Part shown: piece by piece, positions 16,072 through 23,462 of the stretch
How the letters are laid out: every line of letters starts with the position of its first letter
How positions within the stretch are numbered: position 1 is the stretch's first letter
NCBI GenBank assembly: GCA_946185535.1
Contig: CAMHJX010000026.1
Location: forward strand, 1 to 41,935
Length of the DNA: 41,935 nt
Reading direction: 5' to 3'
Source: an uncultured Bacteroidales bacterium
GTDB lineage: Bacteria > Bacteroidota > Bacteroidia > Bacteroidales > F082
Made by a program: the position numbers and the translations under genes
The notes under the pieces: model-generated
Seen by the model: the letters and a program-made list of their open reading frames with translations, nothing else
Databases searched by the model: none
What the model was told of the DNA's origin: nothing

Positions 16072-17106
16072 TTACTTATATAACTTCTGCCAGTTCTTAT
16101 ACTCGCGCTCTTGCCACGGGGCATTGTGGTAGGCGTAACTGACGATGGCGGGGATGACGGTGGTGCCTTCGGCATAGACCATCTGTTGGAGCTCTTCGCT
16201 CACCTTGCCCCATGAACCAGCCTCGAGCAATGTCGATGATGAGCAGGCACCATCGCGCACATCGGCCACGGTGATTTGGATGGCATATTTGTGCATAGGC
16301 ACTTCATGGCCAAGGATTTCGGCGCAGACAACGGTGTCCTGTGCGAAGTTCTTGGGTGTGCCTCCACCAACCATAAAGAGGCCTGATTGTGGGCTGTTCA
16401 TCTTAATCTCAGTCAATTCGAGGAAGTCGGCCACCGAGTCGATGCTGACATAAGGCTTGCCGGCTTTCTTACGAAGCCACTGGTGCTTGCCGATGCCGAA
16501 GCCAGCCGAGCTGTCGCTGAAAGCGGGGCAGAAGATCGGAACGCCGCATTCGTAGCAGGTCTGGATGAGGCTCTCTTTCTTTACGCCGTGACCGTTGGCC
16601 AGCCATTTGCCGACCTCATAGAGGAACTCACGGCTGCTGTAGGGACGGCACTCCAGGGTGTCGGCCACATCGCAGGTGGCTTGGTCGCAAGCCTGCAGTT
16701 CTTCCTCGTCGATGAATGTGTCGTAGATACGGTCAATGTAGAGCTCACGCAGTTTGGTGTCGGGGATGACGTTCTCCTTCGTGCCGATGTAGTGCTTGTA
16801 GCCGAGGGCTTCGAAGAGGTCCATGTCGATGATGCTGGCACCCGTGCTGACCACGGCGTCAACCATCTTGTTTCTGACCATTTCCACATACACCTGCATG
16901 CAGCCGGCGGCCGAGGTGGAACCGGCGATGGTAAGGATGTTGGTGCAATCCTTCTCCGCGATCATCTGGCAGAGGATATCGGCGGCGCGAGCGGTGTCGC
17001 GCGAGGTGAACGACATCTTACGCATGGCGTTGATGAGTTCGGTTGAGTCGTACTTCTTAATGTCGATATGTTCGACAACATCTTTCAGTAAGTCTTTTTT
17101 CTCCAT
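16072..17106 (-). CDS. Deoxyhypusine-synthase-family protein
   Basis: A 344-residue protein of the deoxyhypusine synthase / homospermidine synthase-like family, NAD-dependent enzymes that move an aminobutyl group from a polyamine. Family marks are STSAAGCMQVYVEMVRN and DAVVSTGASIIDMDLFEALG near the N-terminus, PIFCPAFSDSSAGFG in the middle, VGGGTPKNF, and SWGK with K301 at the position of the catalytic lysine of human DHS. Bacteria do not use hypusine, so the substrate is more likely a free amine. Its neighbour is the arginase-like gene, which supports a polyamine role. The ATG at 17106 has a long leader that includes a dispersed repeat; a -7 box (TATTTTTG) stands at 17268-17275. Confidence 0.87.
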   Translation of the reverse strand: MEKKDLLKDVVEHIDIKKYDSTELINAMRKMSFTSRDTARAADILCQMIAEKDCTNILTIAGSTSAAGCMQVYVEMVRNKMVDAVVSTGASIIDMDLFEALGYKHYIGTKENVIPDTKLRELYIDRIYDTFIDEEELQACDQATCDVADTLECRPYSSREFLYEVGKWLANGHGVKKESLIQTCYECGVPIFCPAFSDSSAGFGIGKHQWLRKKAGKPYVSIDSVADFLELTEIKMNSPQSGLFMVGGGTPKNFAQDTVVCAEILGHEVPMHKYAIQITVADVRDGACSSSTLLEAGSWGKVSEELQQMVYAEGTTVIPAIVSYAYHNAPWQEREYKNWQKLYK

Positions 17107-17167
17107 TGTATTTCAGATTTCAGATTCAAGATTCAAAGATTAAGTTTTTTACTTGTCGTCGCTTTGC

Positions 17168-17240
17168 GTCATTGCAAGGAGGAACGACGAAGCAATCTAG
17201 GGTATAAGTTTCATGTCTAGACTGCTTCGTGTCTCGCAGT
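17168..17240. repeat. GTCATTGCAAGGAGG / GAAGCAATCT family repeat
   Basis: Arms GTCATTGC...GAAGCAATCTAG and CTAGACTGCTTC...GCAGTGAC pair imperfectly. This type of CATTGC-GAAGCAAT repeat is known from many unrelated bacterial genomes. It lies in the leader of the DHS-like gene. The 17107-17471 stretch contains only this repeat, a terminator (17309-17340) and another repeat (17365-17459); I see no gene in it. Confidence 0.75.
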
Positions 17241-17308
17241 GACGCTAGGCGCGCCTGATTAAGATTGCAAAAATAGGAATTTATTCGGTTTGCGACCTGT
17301 ATGGGCAC

Positions 17309-17340
17309 AAAAAATCCTTCGACCTATAGGCTGAAGGATT
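17309..17340 (-). terminator. Intrinsic terminator of the T9SS cargo gene
   Basis: AATCCTTC (17313-17320) pairs with GAAGGATT (17333-17340). On the minus strand a six-T run follows. Confidence 0.8.
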
Positions 17341-17364
17341 ACAGTTTCGATTATTGTTGGGATT

Positions 17365-17459
17365 GTAGGGCTGTCGTACCACGGCGAATTGTAGGGCTGT
17401 CGTACCACGGCAGCCGCATTGTCGTTTCATCGGCGGCAGCCGAAATGCGACAGCCCTAC
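17365..17459. repeat. GTAGGGCTGTCG repeat with duplicated left arm
   Basis: Left arm GTAGGGCTGTCGTACCACGGC appears twice (from 17365 and 17391), and one right arm CGACAGCCCTAC closes at 17448-17459, with inner GGCAGCCG/CGGCAGCC pairing. Same family as 4693-4758. Confidence 0.8.
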
Positions 17460-17471
17460 AAACCAACACGG

Positions 17472-18767
17472 TTATTCCACCACAAATTTTCGCGTTTCAC
17501 CGTCAACGGTGATGAAATACACACCATTGGGCAAATTGCGCACGCTGATTTGTTGTTTTTCCGTCGTGATTTGGCCTTCCATCACGGTTTGGCCGATGGG
17601 ATTGACAATGCGGTAGGTTTCCATTTGTAGAGACGCGCCATGGCACGTCTCTACAAACAGAATGCCATTGGCGGGATTCGGATAAACCCTGAAGGCCGTT
17701 GTCTCGTTCTCGCCGAGGCCAACCAAATCCATGCTACGGTTGGAAAGGAGGCGCATTTCGCCATCTTTGTCCGCCTCAACGCCTTGCACGACGATGTAAC
17801 CCTGGTCGAACTGGCTTTCCGAGCAGGTGTAGCTTGTCACGCTCGCACCCACAAAATCAATTACGGTGAGTGAGCCATCGTCTTCATGCCATTCGCAGAT
17901 GTTGTAACCTATCAGGTCATAGCCCGTCGGGATGTTCCATTCGATTTCGATGGTGTTATTCATGCCCAAGGTGTAGCTCATATGGATGGTTTCCTTGGGA
18001 TAGCTCACAATGGGGCATTCTGTGCCGTCTGTGGCGACAGCTGTGAGTGTGTAAGTACGGGATGCGGAACCACTACCGATATTGTCAGTGAACTGACCAT
18101 CGGAGTAGGGGGCTGTGCCGACCTGCATACCGTCACGCTTCACGATGACATGGTCGATGTACTGGGCTTGTGCTACGGTAGTGGGCCAGGTGATCAAGTT
18201 CAAGTTGCTCTCAAGATCACAGGTAGCCAAGTCGATTTCGACATTGTTACAGACTTGAACGGTGTCAGTCAGTTCGCCACAGTCATTATAAATACGGACC
18301 CAATAGGTACCTGGTTCGGTAACAGTGATTCCGTAGTTTGTTGATCCTGTGGACCACTGGCATTGGTAACCATCTCCACCCGCTGTAAGTGTAACACTTT
18401 GCCCTGGCCTCTTCCAAATGTAGTCTTGCAGAAATGGCTCATTGGCTTGAAAATCATTGAACTTCACAAAAAACTCTTTTTGTACAATATTGCACCCCCA
18501 ATATGTTATAAAGTAATACGAATATTGAGGTGGTTCGAGTGTAATCTCATTGGTTGAATAATAATTTTCTTCACCATTGATAATTTGAACTTTCCATAGC
18601 CATTCGTTACATTCGTTTTCTTTTTCGATTACGACACCATCATATTGCGATACGCAATATTCGTATGTCATATAGTCCTGTATCTCCGTGATGTTGACGT
18701 GGAGATAGTTTTGTGCATTTGCTATGCAACAAAAAGACAAAAACATGATAACAATTAATTTTTTCAT
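17472..18767 (-). CDS. T9SS-secreted beta-domain protein
   Basis: A 431-residue exported protein. The signal peptide is MKKLIVIMFLSFCCIANAQ. About residues 20-180 form a beta-rich region with an Ig/PKD-like end (VTLTAGGDGYQCQWSTGSTN, GTYWVRIYNDCGELTDTV). Residues 190-350 are fibronectin-III-like repeats (ITWPTTVAQAQYIDHVIVKRDG, NTIEIEWNIPTGYDLIGYNIC). The end is a type A sorting domain (FRVYPNPANGILFVE...GVYFITVDGETRKFVVE). Within that domain, residues VETCHGASLQ are encoded by a 34-bp palindrome (17624-17657) shared with intergenic copies. A strong Shine-Dalgarno site precedes the start. The role is not recognisable; binding or adhesion is a guess. Confidence 0.85.
   Translation of the reverse strand: MKKLIVIMFLSFCCIANAQNYLHVNITEIQDYMTYEYCVSQYDGVVIEKENECNEWLWKVQIINGEENYYSTNEITLEPPQYSYYFITYWGCNIVQKEFFVKFNDFQANEPFLQDYIWKRPGQSVTLTAGGDGYQCQWSTGSTNYGITVTEPGTYWVRIYNDCGELTDTVQVCNNVEIDLATCDLESNLNLITWPTTVAQAQYIDHVIVKRDGMQVGTAPYSDGQFTDNIGSGSASRTYTLTAVATDGTECPIVSYPKETIHMSYTLGMNNTIEIEWNIPTGYDLIGYNICEWHEDDGSLTVIDFVGASVTSYTCSESQFDQGYIVVQGVEADKDGEMRLLSNRSMDLVGLGENETTAFRVYPNPANGILFVETCHGASLQMETYRIVNPIGQTVMEGQITTEKQQISVRNLPNGVYFITVDGETRKFVVE
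17624..17657. repeat. 34-bp near-perfect palindrome inside a T9SS sorting domain
   Basis: TTTGTAGAGACG at 17624 is mirrored by CGTCTCTACAAA ending at 17657, around a central GCCATGGC, with one mismatched pair. It belongs to the same family as 33180-33207 and 12298-12317 but here lies in frame in a coding region. Confidence 0.85.
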
Positions 18768-18774
18768 TTTAATT

Positions 18775-18781
18775 CCCTCCT
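18775..18781 (-). promoter_or_regulatory. Strong Shine-Dalgarno site
   Basis: AGGAGGG, 7 nt before the ATG at 18767. It fixes the start of the T9SS cargo gene. Such full-strength sites are uncommon in Bacteroidota, and I noticed no other in this window. Confidence 0.7.
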
Positions 18782-18798
18782 TTTTTTGTTGTTATTGT

Positions 18799-18963
18799 TT
18801 AAATTGGATTATTGCTTTTCAACATTCCGTGGCTTCCACCCTCGTTCAGAAAAGGCAATAAGAAAGGCGTGAAACCTTTTGCATTACCTTTCGCAGTGGT
18901 TTCTGGACTACCAAAATGTACAGATAAATACAAAAAATCCACGCCTATCGGCGCGAACTTCAT
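18799..18963 (-). CDS. Possible 54-residue protein or gene remnant
   Basis: In the 341-bp stretch between the T9SS cargo and dinD, the minus strand carries an open frame from ATG 18963 to TAA 18799. It begins MKFAPIGVDFLYLSVHFG and continues with a natural-looking composition to the end LKSNNPI. The frame stays open upstream of the ATG for about 27 more codons (reading ...AENWTLSKCTRISA) without another ATG, which suggests a remnant of something longer. It ends 31 nt before the T9SS cargo gene. I do not recognise a family. The rest of the stretch (about 19050-19108) is AT-rich with no visible feature. Confidence 0.3.
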   Translation of the reverse strand: MKFAPIGVDFLYLSVHFGSPETTAKGNAKGFTPFLLPFLNEGGSHGMLKSNNPI

Positions 18964-19108
18964 TGCACTTATTCTCGTACATTTAGAAAGTGTCCAGTTT
19001 TCTGCGAAGAGAACAAGAGCGTAAAGCTCAGGGGGTATTATGTTAATTAGTTAGTGTTTCCTTTTTTCCTTTGTAAATTATTGGTTATTATCGAATTAGT
19101 TAATTATA

Positions 19109-19987
19109 TCAATCCTCATCTTTAACTTCTTTCGGAAGTTTTGGAGAGGTTTTTTCTATCTGTTTTTCATTGCTTGCCACGCGACGTTCTACCTTCTTGA
19201 TGTCTTCGGCTGGTGGCAGGTTTTCTGGCCGAATACCTCTTTGTCCCAACATCTGACGAACACTGATATTGTTTTGGACATGCTCTTGGGTGATGGATGC
19301 CTCGCCTTGTAGGTCTTTTTGTTCTACGTTATAGTTGGTCATTTCTGTGGCCAGGTTCTTCGCCGCAATGGTCAACGTTGGAAGGAAGTCAGCCAAAGGT
19401 CGGCTTGATTTGATGCCGAGACGTTTTTTCATGTCTTCCGTTGTGTTTCCGCCAAACAAAGCCGTATCGCCTTTCGAACGAATTCTACCGAAACCCTTGT
19501 CGTCAACGCCTCGTTCGTAAATATTACGCGACAATTGTTTTTCGGAAGAACGCAAACGTTCACGGGTTTCCAACCGCGACAGTTGGTTAAGATGCTCTGC
19601 TATCAACTCGGCTCGACGAGTTTGCAAAGCAAAATAGCCCTGCGCAAAAGCAATTTCTTCCTTTTTCGGGTCGCCATTCTGCGCAATCAGATAACAAGCA
19701 TATCGGGTAAGCATGAAATCAGTGATTTCTCGCTTTGCTCCCTTGGCCAAATCTATCATTTTCGTGACCTCACGAAAATGATCATCCACATTGATATTCT
19801 GTGTTTTACATGATTCAACAGCACGGCTTATAGCCACAAGGAAATTTTCCCAACGGGCATAACCCAAAACAGGTTGCAACTCCCTCGCAAACCACACCTC
19901 CACTTGTTCCTTACCATCATCACTTTTGATGAAATGCATTATTTCGTCAAAAGTCTGCTTATGCTGATTAATTCTTGCAATATCCAT
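19109..19987 (-). CDS. dinD: DNA damage-inducible protein D
   Basis: A 292-residue cytoplasmic protein matching the DinD family. In E. coli the protein is SOS-induced and inhibits RecA-mediated strand exchange. Visible marks are VWFARELQPVLGYARWENFLVAISRA (BRO-N-like start), FREVTKMIDLAKGAKREITDFMLTRYACYLIAQNGDP, the IAFAQGYFALQTRRAEL helix, then GFGRIRSKGDTALFGG and the C-terminal helical part with ITQEHVQNNISVRQML. The tail is lysine/glutamate-rich. A near-ideal promoter precedes it (20013-20044), so it is transcribed separately from topA, 61 bp upstream. I saw no obvious SOS box, so damage control is assumed only from the family name. Confidence 0.92.
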   Translation of the reverse strand: MDIARINQHKQTFDEIMHFIKSDDGKEQVEVWFARELQPVLGYARWENFLVAISRAVESCKTQNINVDDHFREVTKMIDLAKGAKREITDFMLTRYACYLIAQNGDPKKEEIAFAQGYFALQTRRAELIAEHLNQLSRLETRERLRSSEKQLSRNIYERGVDDKGFGRIRSKGDTALFGGNTTEDMKKRLGIKSSRPLADFLPTLTIAAKNLATEMTNYNVEQKDLQGEASITQEHVQNNISVRQMLGQRGIRPENLPPAEDIKKVERRVASNEKQIEKTSPKLPKEVKDED

Positions 19988-20012
19988 AAACCTTCCTAAT
20001 TCATATCCGTTG

Positions 20013-20044
20013 CAAAAATACTCAAAACAAGTGACAATCGCAAA
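20013..20044 (-). promoter_or_regulatory. dinD promoter
   Basis: TTTG (20041-20044), exactly 20 bp, then TATTTTTG (20013-20020), matching the Bacteroidota -33/-7 consensus; 25 nt before the dinD ATG. Confidence 0.75.
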
Positions 20045-20048
20045 TTAA

Positions 20049-22367
20049 TTATTTCTTCTTCACCACCTTTTTCTTCGGTGCGTTCTTCGGGTCTTCCACG
20101 ATGGACAAGCACTGTTCGTAGGTCAAAGTGGAGGGCTCAGTGCCTTTGGGGATCTTATAGTTGGTCTTCTTGTAGGCGATATATGGCCCGAAACGACCGT
20201 TCAAGACGCGCATGTCGGGATCTTGGTCGAAGGTGAGGATGATGTTGTCCAAGTCCTTCTGCCGTTTCTCGTTGATGATTTCAACGGCGCGGTCATACTC
20301 CACCAAGGCGGGGTTGTCGGTCTTGGCCAAACTGAAGAACTTGTTGTCGTGACGGATGTACGGCCCGAAACGCCCCACGGCCACAACAATCTCCTTGCCC
20401 TCAAACTCACCAAGGATGCGCGGGAAGTCGAACAATTTCAGCACTTCTTCCAAGGTGACGCTCTCGATGCTCATGTCTTTCTTGAGGCCGGCAAAACGAG
20501 GTTTCTCTTCCGATTCTGTGTTGCCAATTTGTGCCACTGGACCGAAACGGCCGACTTTTACATACACATTTTTGCCCGTGGCAGGATCCACTCCAAGAAG
20601 CTTTTCTCCGCTGAACTTGCCCGAATTTTCGGTGGTGGAGACGATTTGGTTATGGAAGTTTTTGTAGAAGTCACGAATCATGGCATTCCATTCGCGTTGG
20701 CCTTCTTCAATCTGGTCGAACTCCTTCTCAACATTGGCGGTGAAGTTGTAGTCGATGATGCTCTCAAAATACTGCAACAGGAACTTGTTGACCAGCACGC
20801 CAATATCGGTTGGCATGAGCTTGCCTTTTTCGGAGCCAATGGTTTCCTTGCCTTTCTTTTCAGATATCTTATTGTTTTTCAATGTGATAATCTGAAATTC
20901 CTGTGAAGTGCCTTTCACGTCGCCCTTGGTGACATATTCGCGCTTCTGAATGGTGGAAATGGTAGGCGCGTAGGTCGAAGGACGACCGATACCCAATTCT
21001 TCCATCTTCTTCACAAGGCTGGCCTCGTTGTAGCGGAACGGCGGGCGTGTGTAGCGCTGCTGGGCTTCCATCTTTTCCATGTCGAGCGACGTGCCAATTT
21101 CGATAGGCGGCAGGATGGCGGTATCTTCTTCTGTCGTATCATCGTAACTCTCACGATAAACCTTGAGGAAACCGTCGAAAAGGATGGCTTCGCCCGTGGC
21201 CACAAACTGCTTGTCATTGGTCGAGATGCCAATGTTCACATTGGTGCGTTCCATTTGGGCATCAGCCATTTGCGAAGCGATAGTGCGTTTCCAAATAAGT
21301 TCGTAGAGTCGACGCTCATCGGCTGTGCCTTTGATGGTTTGCTGGTCGAGATAAGTCGGGCGGATGGCTTCGTGAGCCTCTTGAGCTCCTTTCGACTTGG
21401 TATGGTATTGGCGCGTCTTGACATATTCAGCACCATAATTCTTTTCGATTTCCTTCTTGGCCATACCGAGGGCAAGGCTCGACAGGTTGACCGAGTCGGT
21501 ACGCATATAGGTAATCTTACCGGATTCGTAGAGTTGCTGGGCGATACGCATCGTGTTGGCCACCGAGAAGCCGAGTTTGCGGGCAGCTTCCTGCTGCAAT
21601 GTCGAGGTAGTGAATGGCGGAGCAGGATAACGCACAGTGGGCTTCTTTTCGATGCTGTCCACCTTGTAGACAGCCTCGATGCACGATTCCAAGAACTTCC
21701 TCGTTTCCTGTTCATTTTCAAAACGATGCGGAAGCTCGGCGGCGAGGTTGTACTCCTGTCCGTCTTTGGTGAAAGTGAACTGAGCCGTCACGCGATAAGC
21801 GCTACCTTGCACGAAGTTCTTGATTTCTTCCTCGCGTTCAACGATGAGGCGCACAGCCACCGACTGCACACGGCCTGCCGAAAGAGCAGGCTTCACCTTT
21901 TTCCACAACAGCGGCGACAGCTCATAACCTACAAGGCGGTCAAGCACACGGCGAGCCTGTTGCGCATTGACAAGTCCCATATTGATGTCGCGCGGGTTCT
22001 CGATGGCGTTGGTGATGGCCGATTTAGTGATTTCATGGAAGACGATACGCTTGGTGTCCTTTTTCTTTAGGTCGAGCACCTCATAGAGATGCCATGAGAT
22101 GGATTCTCCCTCGCGGTCCTCATCGGATGCCAACCACACCGTGTCGGCGGCCTTTGACAACTTGCGCAACTCAGCCACAAGGGCCTTCTTGTCGTCGGGG
22201 ATTTCATATTCGGGTTCAAAGTTCTTGTCAATATCGACACTCAAGGTGTTCTTGTTCAAGTCGCGCACATGGCCTTGACTTGCTTTCACCGTATATTCCT
22301 TACCTAAAAAGCCCTCGATGGTCTTGGCCTTGGTCGGTGACTCCACGATAACTAAATTCTTTGCCAT
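20049..22367 (-). CDS. topA: DNA topoisomerase I
   Basis: A 772-residue type IA topoisomerase that relaxes negative supercoils. The start is ATG 22367 (MAKNLVIVESPTKAKTIEGFLG); the frame open to 22445 adds a non-family leader. The Toprim domain holds VIVESPTKA, with E9, and the acidic SDEDREGES (81-89). The active-site tyrosine is Y287 in ITYMRTDS. NAQQARRVLDRLVGYELSP and ALSAGRVQSVAVRLI are conserved landmarks. Instead of zinc fingers the C-terminus has three repeats with the core VGRFGP or NGRFGPYI (about 605-760) and a lysine-rich tail. The -7 box is at 22419-22426. It is divergent from cysQ. Confidence 0.97.
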   Translation of the reverse strand: MAKNLVIVESPTKAKTIEGFLGKEYTVKASQGHVRDLNKNTLSVDIDKNFEPEYEIPDDKKALVAELRKLSKAADTVWLASDEDREGESISWHLYEVLDLKKKDTKRIVFHEITKSAITNAIENPRDINMGLVNAQQARRVLDRLVGYELSPLLWKKVKPALSAGRVQSVAVRLIVEREEEIKNFVQGSAYRVTAQFTFTKDGQEYNLAAELPHRFENEQETRKFLESCIEAVYKVDSIEKKPTVRYPAPPFTTSTLQQEAARKLGFSVANTMRIAQQLYESGKITYMRTDSVNLSSLALGMAKKEIEKNYGAEYVKTRQYHTKSKGAQEAHEAIRPTYLDQQTIKGTADERRLYELIWKRTIASQMADAQMERTNVNIGISTNDKQFVATGEAILFDGFLKVYRESYDDTTEEDTAILPPIEIGTSLDMEKMEAQQRYTRPPFRYNEASLVKKMEELGIGRPSTYAPTISTIQKREYVTKGDVKGTSQEFQIITLKNNKISEKKGKETIGSEKGKLMPTDIGVLVNKFLLQYFESIIDYNFTANVEKEFDQIEEGQREWNAMIRDFYKNFHNQIVSTTENSGKFSGEKLLGVDPATGKNVYVKVGRFGPVAQIGNTESEEKPRFAGLKKDMSIESVTLEEVLKLFDFPRILGEFEGKEIVVAVGRFGPYIRHDNKFFSLAKTDNPALVEYDRAVEIINEKRQKDLDNIILTFDQDPDMRVLNGRFGPYIAYKKTNYKIPKGTEPSTLTYEQCLSIVEDPKNAPKKKVVKKK

Positions 22368-22418
22368 AGTCTCTATTTTTACACTAAGGATGCTCCTGCA
22401 ACCCCTCGTTTTCGCGTG

Positions 22419-22426
22419 CAAAATTA
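22419..22426 (-). promoter_or_regulatory. Likely topA -7 promoter box
   Basis: TAATTTTG on the minus strand, 51 nt before the topA ATG; a TTTG lies 16 bp upstream, slightly closer than the usual 19-21. Confidence 0.45.
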
Positions 22427-22517
22427 GTGGAATAAAAGTTGACAAAGCTAATCTTTTTAGAGTTTTTTTCTTATATTATTGATTTGCAGCATAATAAAAT
22501 TAACTTTGGCAGATGGC

Positions 22518-22591
22518 TAATGGCCTATGGCAGCTTCACATAAGGGTAGGTGTTTACGCTTTTCGTGTAGCTGCCGTAAGCCATAGGCTAT
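22518..22591. repeat. Inverted repeat between topA and cysQ
   Basis: GGCCTATGG-CAGCT on the left faces AGCTGCCGTAAGCCATAGGC on the right, with one short insertion. It lies between divergent promoters, so it cannot be a terminator for either gene. Confidence 0.55.
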
Positions 22592-22612
22592 AGACCTTAG
22601 TCAAAAAAACAC

Positions 22613-22620
22613 TACTTTTG
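22613..22620 (+). promoter_or_regulatory. cysQ -7 promoter box, near-leaderless
   Basis: TACTTTTG ends 4 nt before the ATG at 22625, so the transcript should start at or near the start codon. Confidence 0.55.
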
Positions 22621-22624
22621 CACC

Positions 22625-23359
22625 ATGAAACAACTACTCAAATTAGCTCAACATGCCGCCCTCGAAGCTGGAAAGGCCATCATGGAAGTGTATGCGCAGC
22701 CCTTCGAGGTCTATACCAAGGACGACAACTCGCCCGTCACGCAGGCGGATCTCCGTGCCAGCAACATCATCAAGGAGATACTGAAGCCCACAGGAATACC
22801 TTTCATCAGCGAGGAAGACCTGCCTCCCGACCGTTCGCAGTACAATCGTTATTGGCTTGTCGACCCACTGGATGGCACAGTGGAATTTGTAAACCGAAAC
22901 GGCGAATTTACCGTCAACATCGCGCTGATTGATGACAAGCAGCCCGTTATGGGTGTGATTTATGCCCCTGTTCTTGATAAGATGTGGACCTCAAAAGACC
23001 AACAACTCTACACTCTAAACTCTAAACTCTCAACTTTCACCGTATTGGTCAGTCGTTCGCACCGCACGCCCGAGGTAGATGCATATATTAATAAGGTATT
23101 GCGACCCGCTCATCCCGATTTGGTTATTGACACCCAGGGCAGCAGCCTTAAATTCGCCCGTCTAGCCGAAGGCAGCGCCGATGTCTATGTCTGTTACAGC
23201 AAGACCAAGGAATGGGACACTGCCGCCGCTGATGCCATCCTACGCGCCGCTGGCGGCAAGGTGCTTCGCATCAGCGACGGACAGCCTTTGGAATACAGCA
23301 AAAAAGACTATCCTAACCCGCCGTTTGTGGCTTGGGCAGCCAATCGAAACATATTGTAA
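22625..23359 (+). CDS. cysQ: 3'(2'),5'-bisphosphate nucleotidase CysQ
   Basis: A 244-residue member of the inositol monophosphatase superfamily that removes the 3'-phosphate of PAP/PAPS, a by-product of sulfate assimilation. The metal-site motifs are all there: SEED (58-61), the WLVDPLDGTVEF signature and WDTAAADAIL near the C-terminus. The end (NPPFVAWAANRNIL) fits the family. Residues around QLYTLNSKLSTFT are encoded by tandem CTCTAAA-like units (23003-23036) that replace the usual surface loop, probably by insertion of an intergenic-type repeat. Likely transcribed alone from the near-leaderless promoter at 22613. Confidence 0.95.
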   Translation: MKQLLKLAQHAALEAGKAIMEVYAQPFEVYTKDDNSPVTQADLRASNIIKEILKPTGIPFISEEDLPPDRSQYNRYWLVDPLDGTVEFVNRNGEFTVNIALIDDKQPVMGVIYAPVLDKMWTSKDQQLYTLNSKLSTFTVLVSRSHRTPEVDAYINKVLRPAHPDLVIDTQGSSLKFARLAEGSADVYVCYSKTKEWDTAAADAILRAAGGKVLRISDGQPLEYSKKDYPNPPFVAWAANRNIL

Positions 23360-23384
23360 CTTGTTGATTCCTAACTATACATAA

Positions 23385-23420
23385 AAAATCCGCACCAATC
23401 CGCACCATCGTTTTCTTGAT
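23385..23420 (+). promoter_or_regulatory. Block A: tandem AATCCGCACC repeat before the TPR/HTH regulator
   Basis: AATCCGCACC is repeated head to tail at 23387-23396 and 23397-23406, then ATCGTTTTCTTGAT. The whole 36 bp matches 34 of 36 bases at 25219-25254. A 10-bp period places both units on the same helix face. Candidate operator. Confidence 0.6.
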
Positions 23421-23429
23421 AAACCAAAG

Positions 23430-23457
23430 TTGCATCGAAATTAATTCCCTACTTTTG
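23430..23457 (+). promoter_or_regulatory. Promoter of the TPR/HTH regulator
   Basis: TTG (23430-23432), 17 bp, TACTTTTG (23450-23457), then 5 nt to the ATG at 23463: the same near-leaderless layout as at 2429-2436. Confidence 0.55.
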
Positions 23458-23462
23458 TGCCT

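Noticed and set aside
16387-17046. Open frame opposite the DHS-like gene
   Set aside because: Antisense shadow rich in V, D, A and H with no motif.
17126-17308. 60-codon frame on the minus strand
   Set aside because: It only translates the CATTGC-GAAGCAAT repeat.
18812-19024. 70-codon frame on the plus strand
   Set aside because: The opposite strand reads more like protein in the same stretch, and no start context supports the plus frame.
22518-22591. Terminator
   Set aside because: It lies between divergent genes, so no transcript ends there.
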